From positions 24,575,411 through 24,639,410 of the forward strand of contig OY754981.1 in assembly GCA_963576475.1 (NCBI GenBank): a stretch of DNA of 64,000 bases, written 5' to 3'. This stretch comes from Molanna angustata. Its lineage: Eukaryota > Arthropoda > Insecta > Trichoptera > Molannidae. The translations under genes were made by a program, and so were the position numbers. A model generated the notes under the pieces. The model did not search any database, was not told the DNA's origin, and saw only the letters and a program-made list of their open reading frames with translations. This document shows, one piece after another, positions 46,693 through 58,146 of this stretch; the first letter of the stretch is position 1; each line of letters opens with the position of its first letter.

Positions 46693-49656
46693 ATGGAAGC
46701 TTCAAAGACGACAAGTAAAACGAGTTCACTGAAGGCTCTGCTCCTAAAGGCATGGCGCGAACGATGGACTGATTTACAATGGGGAATCAATATCAAGACT
46801 GTTCTCCCGAGGGGCGTAAGCGGAGACGTGTACAATTTGGCAGATTGCATCTTACAACAAGCCATGGTTGGATGCGGAGCGAACCAGCTTGTGATATCTT
46901 ATTTGAGACATTCACTCAGCGCTCAACTCGTGTCCCACGCGGCAGTCTTGCAAAGGATCGCCAAATTCGACGCTTTCCACAAGCCTCACTGTGTCGTCAG
47001 TCTCTTGGAATTCGTTGAGAGTATTCTCGACGGCGTAACTTGCAGAGGAAAGCTGGAGGAAGGAATTCTCGCCGCTTCTGTTCTGTCCATCGTCCATTGG
47101 CTTCTGCAGGTCTACCATTACGCTCTTACTAAATATCCTTCGTCAATTCCGACTCAACCACCCTATGTGGACTTGTTTGACAAACCGGCCTCCTTGTTAA
47201 GCAGTATAATTAATTCTGATTTTTTGATATCAATGTTGTACCTTGCCAGGCTGGACGACCAGGAACAGTACAATGAAGTGATTAAAAAGTGCCAAGAAAT
47301 CAATTCTTTAATGATGATGAACACTCAATTTAAGGCCAATGTACCCATCGAGGAATCCTTGAGGAAATTAGTAGGTCTGGAATTAGACAAGTTTTCACCG
47401 TTAAATGACAATATTGAACCTGTAACATTTTGCCTGCAAGCATTGTTGGCAGTGGAGTTGTTGGCCAATCCCAATGCTGACACACAAGTGTTTGTGAATG
47501 AATTGCTGATGGTGAAACGTATCAAAGGTTATACGACAGCTCGTCTCTATTATGAATTGATGAGGGCATGCTTGATATCGTTGAACGACGTCAGTGGAAG
47601 TCCATCCAGACAGTCAATTTGGGGAGCATTTACATTTTTAAAAGTTCCACAAATTATTCATCAGTTGCATTCGGCTATAAGGTCCCCTAACGACAAAATG
47701 GAGTACAGTCCAGAAATTATTGAATCTTTCGAGCTGTTGTTGCAATCGACTCCCTTATTGGACATTCTTGATTCCAAGTGTTCATGCAACTGTGTTCAGT
47801 CCCTATTGGAAGGTCTATTGAAATTGAATCTGGTGTCAGAACAGCATTTAACATATTTCAGTCAAAAGAGAGAAGTCACAAATATGAGGCTGCAAAAATT
47901 GGAACCCTCTGGGCTGCAAGGATCCATTCCTACATTTATAATGAGAGCTGAACCAACCCTAGCTGGAATTCTGAAGACTATGAGTGCTGACTTTATGAAG
48001 ATTCAAGACGCTCTCTACAGTATGTTATGCCAAGTACTGAGCGGAAACAGCTTGGAGGTCATTTTGGCTGTTGCTACTGTTGAGGGGAAGCTTAAACAGT
48101 TTGTATCAAAATTGATCAAGTTTAATGAATGTTCGTTGCAAGTAAGCGGAGAGATTGGAAAAAGCTCTCAGTCCAGAGCTTTACTTTTTGACATCACCTT
48201 TTTGATTCTTTGCGCCATAGTTCAACAATATGGTGCGGAAGCTGTGTTAGAGGAAGGCGGTGAGTCTTTCTTCGAACAGTGGGTTCGTGATTGTATGGTC
48301 GAAAAGGGCGTTCCTAAATCGCCGGATCAAATGCTAACAAAATGTGAAATAGCCAAAGTAGATCTCTTAATTCATCAACTGAATTCTGCCGATTTTGATT
48401 TTAAGAACAGTCAAATGAAATGTCATGATTTGTGTATTAATGTTTGTGGAGCGATAAAAGAAGTATTATATGCTTGGGAACAAGGATCTCTGTCTGCCAC
48501 CGATGTTAAGAGAATTCTGGATTCATTAAAACTGAAAATGGCATCGTTGGCTGTTTGCGCCTCTGCTTGGTTGTGTTCTCACATGCATATTGTACATCAA
48601 GATGCTTTGCTAAAACCCATGAACATGGTTCAGCAATTTTTAACCCCTTTGAGCGAAATCGAACTGTCTCAAAGTGATAATTTAAAAGAAAGGTCCGTTC
48701 TTATGTTTCAGATCATTAGAAAAATGCAATATGACGTTCATCCTCCTACAGCCTCCAAGAACAAAGTTCTTACACTAAGTCATAGTATTATTTCTAGACA
48801 ACCCATTTCCCAGCAGCTTCAGGATGTATGGGAAGATGTGAAAGATAGAGGCTGGTTGCATATAGATGCGACCCATGTGTTTGAAAGTCTTTTGAACACC
48901 GGTGGTCCTGTTTGGTTCGTCACAAATTTAGTCAAAGAAATCCTCAAATTCAGATATCAGGAAGATCTTGACAGAGCCATAGATTTGGCTTTTGCTTTAT
49001 TTCATCTGAACATCGAACAATGCACTCAGGCTCTGTTGTTACAAGTTTTGCCGCAGTATTTGTACAACAGTCATCAGAGCGAAGAACTAGTCGAGCCCCA
49101 GGCTTCGGTGTTAGCAAAACTCTGCGTTTATAGTATTTATGCTGCTCTAGAGTTTAGCAATTCCACTCAAAGCGGTGTCAATGCAAAAAAACGTACCCGA
49201 TACGAAGAAGCTGAAGATATTGAAGCGCTGTGTCCCACTAATAAGGTGAGACGTTTAAACGATAACACAGCCGAGAGTAGTACTCTTTTTGCAAGCACCT
49301 TACCTGTTCATACTAACAACCAAAAGAGTATAGTTCTTAAGGAGCCATTGCAGTCAGCTTTACAAGATTTATTCAAGACCTTTTCTCAACTAGTTGGTCG
49401 TGACGGTGAGATTTCCCCGCAAACCCATTTCATTTTCCAGTTCTTAGTATTTATGGTTCAATGTGGGCGAGATAGAGCCAGGATTGTTCTCCAGGGCATG
49501 CCGAGTGATCTTGTGGCTACTTTAGTCAAATCGCTTCCCGAGCTCTTTTCGACTGGTTTATTATTAAGGCTTTATGATATTAGTTCGATAGGTGGACGGA
49601 AATCAACGGCTAGAGATCTGTGCACATTAAGAAATATGCAACTTCGACCTGACTAA
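46693..49656 (+). CDS. MED24: Mediator complex subunit 24
   Basis: A single open frame of 987 codons from 46693 (996 from the upstream ATG at 46666), close to the roughly 990 residues of animal MED24. The internal Met is preferred because it has a better context (AAAATGG) and better matches the start of relatives. Family segments are recognisable: LKALLLKAWRERWTDLQWGI near the N-terminus, then AFTFLKVPQIIHQL, IMRAEPTLAGILKTMSADF, SRALLFDITFLILCAIVQQY, KMASLAVCASAWLCSH, NTGGPVWFVTNLVKEILK, and a basic-acidic KKRTRYEEAEDIEAL stretch followed by KEPLQSALQDLF. The protein is mostly alpha-helical. LXXLL motifs (LKALL, LQALL, LEGLL) are present. MED24 belongs to the Mediator tail-associated part and links activators to RNA polymerase II in the nucleus. 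There is no intron in nearly 3 kb, which is unusual for an insect gene of this size. No frameshift or stop. Confidence 0.96.
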   Translation: MEASKTTSKTSSLKALLLKAWRERWTDLQWGINIKTVLPRGVSGDVYNLADCILQQAMVGCGANQLVISYLRHSLSAQLVSHAAVLQRIAKFDAFHKPHCVVSLLEFVESILDGVTCRGKLEEGILAASVLSIVHWLLQVYHYALTKYPSSIPTQPPYVDLFDKPASLLSSIINSDFLISMLYLARLDDQEQYNEVIKKCQEINSLMMMNTQFKANVPIEESLRKLVGLELDKFSPLNDNIEPVTFCLQALLAVELLANPNADTQVFVNELLMVKRIKGYTTARLYYELMRACLISLNDVSGSPSRQSIWGAFTFLKVPQIIHQLHSAIRSPNDKMEYSPEIIESFELLLQSTPLLDILDSKCSCNCVQSLLEGLLKLNLVSEQHLTYFSQKREVTNMRLQKLEPSGLQGSIPTFIMRAEPTLAGILKTMSADFMKIQDALYSMLCQVLSGNSLEVILAVATVEGKLKQFVSKLIKFNECSLQVSGEIGKSSQSRALLFDITFLILCAIVQQYGAEAVLEEGGESFFEQWVRDCMVEKGVPKSPDQMLTKCEIAKVDLLIHQLNSADFDFKNSQMKCHDLCINVCGAIKEVLYAWEQGSLSATDVKRILDSLKLKMASLAVCASAWLCSHMHIVHQDALLKPMNMVQQFLTPLSEIELSQSDNLKERSVLMFQIIRKMQYDVHPPTASKNKVLTLSHSIISRQPISQQLQDVWEDVKDRGWLHIDATHVFESLLNTGGPVWFVTNLVKEILKFRYQEDLDRAIDLAFALFHLNIEQCTQALLLQVLPQYLYNSHQSEELVEPQASVLAKLCVYSIYAALEFSNSTQSGVNAKKRTRYEEAEDIEALCPTNKVRRLNDNTAESSTLFASTLPVHTNNQKSIVLKEPLQSALQDLFKTFSQLVGRDGEISPQTHFIFQFLVFMVQCGRDRARIVLQGMPSDLVATLVKSLPELFSTGLLLRLYDISSIGGRKSTARDLCTLRNMQLRPD

Positions 49657-50270
49657 ATTAATTGACTTAATTTTGATATTTTTTGGAATCTTTCGAAGAA
49701 TATTCCTACTTTTGATGCAATGTTTACTTAGGTATAAGTCATCCATAATTTTTTTAATCAACCATTTTTAGTTATCAAACTTAAGTATATTCATGTATAT
49801 TTTATGGTTTCAAGAATAGTGTACATTATTTATATTTTTTAGAAGGTCAACAAAATCAAATTATATATTGTTTTAAATTTTTTGGTGTACCCATGGATTG
49901 TCTGGATAATATATACTAATTATTACAAATTAGATTTTTTTATCTTAAGATAAACATTAAAAGGAATGATTAACTAAAGCTTGTAAGTGCGAATTGAGCA
50001 CTTTCATACATTATGTAATAATTATTTGAATCATGGAAATAGAGTTTTAAAAATAACATTTATTTTTGTACTGGATATGTTTAAATCCTATCTCAATCTA
50101 CTTTATTTTTTTGCATGTTGCTCAAGCTTTTGTGCTTTATTTAATGTGATGTATGTTATAAGGATGTTTTAATATCATTCTCATATGATGTTTATTATTT
50201 TTTTAATGTCTGGTTGACTCTAGAAGAAGCTTGTATCAAAAACGAATCTTATCATGTATAATTTTATTTT
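49657..50270 (+). other. probable MED24 3' UTR and downstream sequence
   Basis: AT-rich, no ORF of interest. An ATTAAA-type poly-A signal lies near 49953 (AACATTAAAAGG); no AATAAA was noticed before it. No poly-A tract marks a retrocopy end immediately after the stop. Confidence 0.45.
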
Positions 50271-50272
50271 AG

Positions 50273-50433
50273 ATTGCTTCTCAGGCAACTAACAGGTACT
50301 ATGTCAAATATTAATTTAACACGCACCCAATAACTAGTTACCGCATTCTGGAGATTTACAATATTAATCGTCTCACAGGACCTTTTTTGGCTCAGCAGTC
50401 AGATATCTAACCAACTGAGCCATGAAGGCGGAC
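50273..50433 (-). mobile_element. SINE-3 copy
   Basis: The minus strand starts GTCCGCCTTCATGGCTCAGT, then TTGGTTAGATATCTGACTGC, GTGAGACGATTAATATTG, CTCCAGAATGCGGTAACTAG and GTTGCCTGAGAAGCAAT. The B-box region is deleted (AGCCAAAAAAGGTCC instead). Confidence 0.75.
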
Positions 50434-51303
50434 GAATTTGAATTTTAGCTTTGCTTGCCATGAAATTTGTTTTATTTGAAATCACTCATTCACATCACAA
50501 ATAATTTAATAGTTACATGTATTATCATGAAAATGTTGTTAGAAAGTATATTATTAGTTGTATAGTATTCATCGTTTTTGTTTATTATTACACAATATAT
50601 ATAGATTTTTGTTACTATTTGCTCTATCACTTTTACCATAGCAGGAATATATTATCATTTTTTGCAAAAGAAATCGCAAACGTATTGAAACGCCGGCGTC
50701 CCATACAAGTGATGGCAAGGCTCATGTACCAATTTAATATACTAGTATTTATATTACTGTTTGCATTTATTGAATTCCTCATAATAATAACTATCAATTT
50801 TATATATCATTCCGAACTAACATTGTTGATTTCAATTTAGATAGATGGTGCCGAAAAAAAAATTCAAGTTAAGCTCGCAGTCAAATTCTATTACCAATTT
50901 TTTTTTAAGTGAGTTTTAAGATCTAGTATTTCAATGTATTGGTTGTTTTTAACATTTATTGTATTTTATTGCTGAGGTTAGTGAGTTTTATGCTACTGGC
51001 TCAACAACCCGCTATACATACATACAAATGGTGGTTACACTCGAACACTTATTGAATGGTCTGCCTCCAAGTTGGATGGTCTCGAACAGATGGAAGTTTT
51101 TATCCGTAATTGAAGATCCTGCAGCTGCCTATTATGGTCACTCCATCAAGTCAGCGAGCGATCTCAGAATTTTCTACCCTCCATGATTTCCATTATGGCG
51201 ACATTATTAATTCTGGCAGTATATCCAAAATATAATTTATTTATATCGTTAATGTTAGGAAAATAACTTTGTGGCGACATTATAAATTATTTATAATATA
51301 AAA
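50434..51303. other. no recognisable gene
   Basis: The 107-codon hydrophobic ORF at 50517-50840 is AT-rich low-complexity sequence. A less AT-rich piece at 51010-51185 (52 codons from MVVTLEHLLNGLPPSW) resembles a worn coding fragment but is not identified. Confidence 0.4.
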
Positions 51304-51572
51304 TTAACGTAGTTTACACCACTTAACTATGAGTACTAACTTCTACCGGTTTCAAAAAAAAAAAAAAATTTGAACCACCCAGTGTCACTTATGTTTACTG
51401 TTCCACCCCACTACTTTCTAAAATTAACTCCTCCCACAACTTAATACCTAACAACAGTCTATGTTTTATTTTTAATTTTTAGTACGTAAGTCTTCCTGAA
51501 GAAGAAAACATTTAAAGTTTTTGAAACCGGTAGAAGTTAGTACTCATAGTTAAGTGGTGTAAACTACGTTAA
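51304..51572. mobile_element. 269-bp MITE with perfect 55-bp inverted repeats
   Basis: TTAACGTAGTTTACACCACT...CTACCGGTTTCAAAAA (51304-51358) is repeated exactly in inverse at 51518-51572. Both outer ends begin with TTAA, so the real element may start at CGTAG with TTAA as the target duplication. The centre has CTTCCTGAAGAAGAAAACAT. No ORF. Perfect arms imply recent mobility. Confidence 0.85.
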
Positions 51573-53270
51573 GTTTATATTATATATAATTTATTTATTT
51601 ATTTATGGTAAAAAAATATTAATAATCTTAACATATGTAATGTTTTTTACATAGTATTTCAATATTTGATTCTAGCTAAGTGATTTACTTAATAAAAATC
51701 ATGTAGTTTTATTTTTTTTTATATAATTAAGTAAATGTAGGTATGTATTATTTATATGAATTTTGTAATTTAGCTACATATAATATAAAATTAAATGTTT
51801 TTAATTTTTAAGTTGTGAACTTAATTGCTATATGGTATATAAATCTGGTTAAGTAGGTACTTACTTATATAAGAAAGAATGTAATAGATAAATAAAAAAA
51901 TATTGCTAGAAAATTCTTTATAAGATTTGTGTTATACAATTGAAAAAAGTTATCAATGAAAGAATGACGTTTGTCTATGCAATTTTTATATACTTTGTTG
52001 ACTGATGTTCTTATAAATAATATTTTATATTGTATTTTAACAATAGTCAGGAGGAAATTTTTGGTTTATTCAATTTTGTTATAAAAATTTACAATAAATC
52101 GTATTAAAAATTATTTTGTGTTTCATTCCTCAAACTCAATTGGTTTTGCTAAGTACACTACACTAGCTGATTCGGTTACTCTTTCTTATATATTTTAATT
52201 AATGGAGTAAATATTGTAAGATTTTTTTTTAATCTAGCTGGGTGTTTAGTTTCAATTCCTCTCTCTTTTTTCTAGGCAATAGTTCTAGTCCGGTCAGTCT
52301 TATTTTTCTTACATACTTCTTACCTTTGTGAAATATTAACATTACAAGAATGTATGTCTTTTCTAATTGTTTTTCCATCTGGTTATTTTTCTACTGCTTG
52401 ATTTTGATATTCAGACCAACGACAGTATGTCTACTTTATTCTGGAGGGTTACGCTTACCTTATACAAATCATTTTCATATTCTGTCTTGAAACATATTGA
52501 GCAATATCACATACTAGCAAAAATGAATTTATTTCTTAATTTATCATACCTTGTGATCTTGCACATCTATGTACCAAAACACCTTTATTACTTATTGATT
52601 ATCATGGCAGTGATTATGTTATGAACAATTGTTAACTGTAATTAGGCTTAGTATTTACCATAGAATAATAATGAAACTATAGAATACTCATTCCCCATAC
52701 AATACCTCGCTGAAAAAGTGAAGCCATTTTATCGGCCGGCTCATGTCAATATATGTATGACTCTGCTGGTAGACATTGTTCGTATAGTACTACTCGTTAT
52801 GACTGCGTAAATAATTTTGCAAGCAGTTAAAAAAAATCCTATTTGGAGAACATATTGCGCAGACGGCCAAATGTTTACTGAATGCTCGTAGCAAAATGTT
52901 GACCAAATTAGTCAACATAGAGCAGTCGTGTTTACTGCAGGCTAAAGAGTATTCTATACTATTATTATTCTATGGTATCTACATATTATTTCAGAGTAAA
53001 ATATGATTCTTTCATTTATTTTAGGTTGTTATATTTTTACACACATAAAATTACTAACACATTATTCCTATAATGTTTGGTATTATGATTCAGTGTGTCC
53101 AGTATTTTTACTTTATTAAAATGGTAGGTGTATTTTTATTGGTTGCATCAATTTTTCCTAATAATTTGGCAACTTTCTTCAAGGCATTGGTGGGTAAAGG
53201 AGAGTACCGTAGTATATTATGTTTTTTTATGGTTGATCCAAAACACTACGACCTATGTTTATTTTAAAAG
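51573..53270. other. no recognisable gene
   Basis: AT-rich; short hydrophobic ORFs only. The segment at 52690-52930 is less AT-rich without a recognisable product. Confidence 0.4.
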
Positions 53271-53273
53271 GTT

Positions 53274-53600
53274 TTGTCATACATACATAACATCACGTCA
53301 TGTCTCTCACGGGGTAGGCAGAGAATGTGTGCCAAAATAGAAAACGCCACATTTTTCTATTTTGGCACACATTCATACATGTCGGTCTGTTGTTCACGCT
53401 TCTTATATTTCCACCTTTCAGTATATTGGGTACATGGTCGTGCCATCCTTTTCTTGGGCGATTCTGACCTCTAATTCCTATTCTATCCACCTTGTATATT
53501 TTCTTCATCAGGTGATCCTCATTCTTTCTTTCCAAGTTGCCCAACCATCCCAGTGTATTAACAACTTTCATTCTATTAATTATATATTTCTTCATCTTAC
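53274..53600 (-). pseudogene. RTE-A LINE C-terminal fragment (100 codons)
   Basis: The minus frame 53293-53595 reads INRMKVVNTLGWLGNLERKN then EDHLMKKIYKVDRIGIRGQN, RPRKGWHDHVPNILKGGN and FSAYPVRDMT-stop, followed by a (TATG)n tail. It is more worn than the copy at 37214 but still open. GTGCCAAAATAG-AAAA near 53330-53370 forms an inverted pair. Confidence 0.8.
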
Positions 53601-54490
53601 ATTATTTCCTTTTGTCCTTGTTTTTTACCCTGTCATACATTTTTCTATTACAAATTCGTCTTAGTGATCTCATTTTTTCTGCTTACATGCTACTTTTGCC
53701 ATATCTTGCATACATCAAGGTTGGCACTATATCTTGCATACGATTGTGTTATGAATGGGAACTTTGGCATCATTTGATAAGTTACGATCATTCATAACTG
53801 GTCTAGGTGCTCCATTCAGTCTGTTTCTTGCCAAAACTCTTTTGTCGATATACTTATCAGGTTTTTAAATTCCATAGTACCTATGATTAACATTTATATA
53901 TTAAATGTGTAAATTGATAACACAAGTATTTTTGTTTTTTCAACATTTTATTTGAAATATGTCACATATTTTTTTTCATTTACATAATGTTTTACTTAAA
54001 TTAAATACTTATTACAATACATAGGTATATTATTAAACATATTTTCCAAATATATTATAATTTTCAATATAACATTCTTAATACTATAAGGAACACTTGG
54101 TTAATTTTTATTGTCAACGATTTCTAATAATTGGCACAGTAAATTTAATTTAAAGTCAGGACATTATCTATTCATAGTAATACATCTAATATTAAGCACC
54201 GTTTAGATTTTCACAATCATAAAATATGAAGGCACATTAAAAATATGTATAATTACTAAATATACATATTTTATTACTAAATATACAAATGTATCAACAA
54301 TAATTTTTGATAACTTTGTCATACATATTTTAAATACAATATAAATATGTATTTTTATATAATAATACTATTTATTCACAAATTCAAATTTTTTAAAACA
54401 ATAAATGCACAGTAAAATTATTTTGTACTTACTCCTTTTTAAATTATAAAATAATAAAAATATATTTTTTATTATATTTTTATTTAAAAA
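53601..54490. other. no recognisable gene
   Basis: Very AT-rich; nothing supported. Confidence 0.4.
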
Positions 54491-54496
54491 TAAAAA

Positions 54497-54663
54497 ATGA
54501 ATATGTCCTTGTTAAACAAGTACATATACATCTTCCTACGTTCCCTAAAATAAGCAAATAAATGCTTGTGCTATAGGTGAACGAAATCGGTCGAGGCAGG
54601 ATTCGAACTCGCGACCACTGGATTACTAACCCAGCGCGCTACCCGCTCTACCATCGACCCATC
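54497..54663 (-). mobile_element. SINE-T copy, best preserved
   Basis: The minus strand starts GATGGGTCGATGGTAGAGCG, GGTAGCGCGCTGGGTTAGTA, ATCCAGTGGTCGCGAGTTCG then AATCCTGCCTCGACC. The head folds as a tRNA: GGTCGA/TCGACC acceptor pairing and a CTGGG-TTAGTAA-TCCAG anticodon arm with AGT (Thr). The body (ATAGCACAAGCATTTATTTG, GGGAACGTAGGAAGATGTAT, TTAACAAGGACATATTC) follows. Intact A and B boxes give a plausible pol III promoter. Confidence 0.85.
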
Positions 54664-54894
54664 TAAAATATTGGCCTATTAGAGGAAGAGACCTTCACTA
54701 ATAATTCTCATAATATCTTTAATATGCCTAATCAAATAGATGATAAGATTAAAAATACAAATTTAATGTCAAATGCACTTACAATCCAGAAAGATGTATG
54801 TCTGTTATATTTTGGGAATCATATAAATTTATCTGTGAATAAAAAGTAAATCATATCTATTTTATATATCTTTCTGTAAATAATGTATAAATTT

Positions 54895-54950
54895 ATTGTG
54901 CATCGGACGGCTTATTGCCACTAGGCAACTTCTTCCGACCGACCTGAATC
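54895..54950 (-). mobile_element. LINE tail, variant of J
   Basis: The minus strand reads GTCGGTCGGAAGAAGTTGCC, TAGTGGCAATAAGCCGTCCG, ATGCACAATAAA. The TTGCC-TAGT-GGCAA hairpin is perfect; the flanks differ from LINE-J, so it is a related subfamily. Confidence 0.6.
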
Positions 54951-55339
54951 TATTCTAAACGTTTTCTCATGCTATGCTATAGAAATTTTTTTCACAATAT
55001 TATATAACAATTCAAAATTTTACTTTTTTATGTTGCAATTTTTAGTGCCTTGGTTTTCAATTTAATGGAAATTTGGTTTTGAAATATGCATGAGCCAATC
55101 AAATAAGGCCTTAGATCATGAAAGAGAGGGAATACGTAAATATTACTACTACAGTGTGACTGTCTGCCACCATCTTAGCATTGTGGATGTTCAGCATTAC
55201 CTGTGGAAGGTAATATCGGATTCCTTTGTATAACTTCGACTAACACTTTGAAACTAAATAATTCACCGTTTTAAATTCACTCAAATAACAATGATTAAAA
55301 TGCAATGAAAAGTTCAAAATAGACCGAGGATGATGAGAG

Positions 55340-55860
55340 GAAATTTTATGGCTATAACACCATGAATAGGTTGAAAGCTTTTGAGATGTGGTTCCATCGC
55401 AGAATGCTCAAAATCACAAACTCAGAAGTCAACAATAAAGGTCCGCAAGATCGCATATCTAGGTCACATAATGACGAGAGAAAAATACCACTTGCTTCAA
55501 TTAATAATAATAATACACTTCCTTACACCCTGCGCAAGTGGCGAGTTTACTGACGTATGGCAATTTCTTCCAACTAACCAGTGTGTTCAGCCCAAAGAAG
55601 CAATATTCATGTGAGAAATTAATTTAAATAAACATCTCCTCTGCTGGGAATCAAACCCAGGACGCCCGCACAGAAACCGAACGGTTTACCAACTGTGCCA
55701 CGGCGGTCGGCTAATTTTAATACTGGAGGGCAAGATAGAAGGTCACCGATGGACTAGAATGGGCATAGGTCCTGGCTGCTTAATATTAGGAAAAGAACGG
55801 GCTTTAGATCTGTGAAGCAGATATTCCGGGCAGGACAGAGAGGGATTCGCCGACGTCGGA
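55340..55860 (+). pseudogene. RTE-B-like LINE remnant interrupted by SINE-1
   Basis: Left part: NRLKAFEMWFHRRMLKI, then in a second frame VRKIAYLGHIMTREKYHLLQ plus LI up to 55502. After the SINE the protein resumes as ILEGKIEGHRWTRMG, then RSWLLNIRKRTGFRSVKQIF and RAGQRG. The two halves join naturally at LLQLI|LEGKIEG, so the SINE landed inside the coding region. Frameshifts show the host LINE was already dead or died later. Confidence 0.8.
55503..55711 (-). mobile_element. SINE-1 copy, full length
   Basis: The minus strand starts GCCGACCGCCGTGGCACAGT (A box), TGGTAAACCGTTCGG, GCGTCCTGGGTTTGATTCCC (B box), AGCAGAGGAGATG, AATTAATTTCTCACATGAAT, then CTGGTTAGTTGGAAGAAATT, GCCATACGTCAGTAAACTCG and CCACTTGCGCAGGGTGTAAG, with an (ATT)n tail. 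The tail region matches LINE-J. Flanked by imperfect AATTAATA/ATTTTAATA. Confidence 0.85.
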
Positions 55861-55869
55861 GGTTCCTGA

Positions 55870-57955
55870 CAGGGCACCCGAAGAAGACTGAGGTCCTTTT
55901 TACTTAATATGTCCAGACATACATACCTTTTCCTTCCAATGCGTTGCAGCAACAATTACCACGTCATTTGGCACAACCAAGTCTTCCTCGTTACATACCT
56001 GTACCTGTTTCGGCAGACAAGAAGATGCTTATTATCATCTTAGACCTTCCCGCAATCGAAAAATACATCTTCTCATCCTATACTCCATCTGTACAAGATC
56101 TTTTGACACCTAGACGGAGTCTATTCAGTGTCTTCTATGTGCGGTAGGGAAGATGGTGTCCCGGTTCCAAAGTCTTCGACAGCTTGTTTCGCCCTCCACA
56201 GTATTGTTTAATCCACCGTTCTTGCCTTTCCCTTTCTGGCGGCACCTGAAGGAGGGATGTTGTGGTCAGGAAACTTTTTCTCGACCAGAAGTAGAAGAAC
56301 AATGATATTATGATATTATAGTAATTATTTGAATACGCGTTTTTACCACCGTTGCCATCTATGTTATTCATTTTTTTTTCAGAATCTAGTTTATTATTAC
56401 ATGTAGGTATTTAAGTTAGACTTCTCCTCTCTTTCATGTTCTAAGAATAAACGACTTTTTACAGCATGAATAGCCATGAACAATAAAAAAAACAGATGAT
56501 AATGGATTAAGTTCGCATGTAGAGGAGCAACTGTACATTTTTAAATTAATATAAAACATTTTATATCACATTGTATTAAAGGCTTCATAGTCAAATATAT
56601 AACATACTTTTAAAATATTTATAATATCTCTCATTTCCATAAATTTTATAATAAAGTAATATAAAAACTTAGGTATGTGTTTTATTTGAATATTCAAACA
56701 TAAAAGATTGATTTAGGTAATGTTTTGTCAATATTTTTTATGAAGGTTAAATGCAGTGGCGTATCTTATTTGTAGTCGGTGGTAATAAATTATATGCTAA
56801 TAAAAATACATATACCTACGTCGATTAGTTTAAAATCAGTTATAACGTATTTATGAAATGATAGGTTTATCTTTTATAGGTAAAATTTGATCTGTCCATG
56901 TATATTTTATGTTTCAAAAATATCCATTTTTTTATTCCAATATGATCATTAAAATTTAAGTACTTACATTTTTTATAACTTACAGAACTGACCGTTCCCT
57001 CATCATATTAATTTACAACGCTAATTCAAAAATAAATATGGTTAAAACAAAGCCATAAAACAGTATTTATTATTTACCACAAAGTAAATTATTCCATAAT
57101 TGATTTTGAAAGCACTGATCTATTTTTATTATAAAGAATTGCCGAGGTTGTGACAATTTTTTACGGCAATGGCCGATTCATTAATGATATTAACAACAAT
57201 TAAGTACTGCAAATAATAACACTCAATTATTATTATTATACTTCTTCAAAATAATCATCAGAAATATAAATAAAATGCAACAAACGCACCGATCAAACTT
57301 TCAATTGGGAATAATTCACCTTTCCAGATACTTTTCATATCAAAGGATTAGGCTCTGAGGAGGTCGCTATATTATCTATCAACTCAAATGGTACCTACTG
57401 ATGTAAATATTTTATGTAGAATTTTTTATTCATAATATATTTTCGTTTGTGATAGGTACGCCACTGCGTATGCCAAGAAAAATTTATTGAACACAATAAA
57501 TAAAATTGCACAAAAGGGTAATAAAAAATTTAAAAACTAGTATCATTATGGTACAGAAACGCATAAATAATAAATAGCAAATTATACATACCAAAGGATT
57601 GTTGTAAAATCTATAAATTTAATTTCAAGGTAGGTACTTACAAACCATAAATTATAAAATAAAAATAACAACATACCTATGTAGATACGAATTAGAAAAA
57701 TATGGATCGACATAATTGGAACAAATAATACTTGTTTATGGCTAATTCTATATCATTTGTCAGACAATAGTTTTGTATTAGTAGAATAATTAACGTACCT
57801 ACATAGGTACATATCATATAATATATATTTTTTGCGACTGTAATGGTTAAGTTGTTTGTCTATTTAATGCAACTCTGTTCAATAGTATAATAATAATTTT
57901 TGACAATTTATTCAGCGCCGTTTTCGTGAATAAGTCACCTCATTCACGAAATTAT
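55870..57955. other. no recognisable gene
   Basis: 55870-56290 is less AT-rich and may be further decayed retroelement; its ORFs are not recognised. The rest is AT-rich. A small stem TTCGTGAAT-loop-ATTCACGAA lies at about 57921-57950. Confidence 0.4.
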
Positions 57956-58146
57956 ATGTTCTATTCGCTCGAACGAAAAGTGGTTTATTCAGGAATATTC
58001 TGATTTAATGCATATGCATTAGTAATGCACAGATAAAAATACTGTACCAATAAACATGTATTAATGTGATTGTGAAATATTTCACCTCGGTACAGGCTAA
58101 GTATATAACATGTTAAAAAATTATTTGGTAAATTATAATATATATA

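Noticed and set aside
50517..50840. 107-codon hydrophobic ORF, membrane-protein-like
   Set aside because: Composition follows AT-rich sequence; no conserved motif and no gene context.
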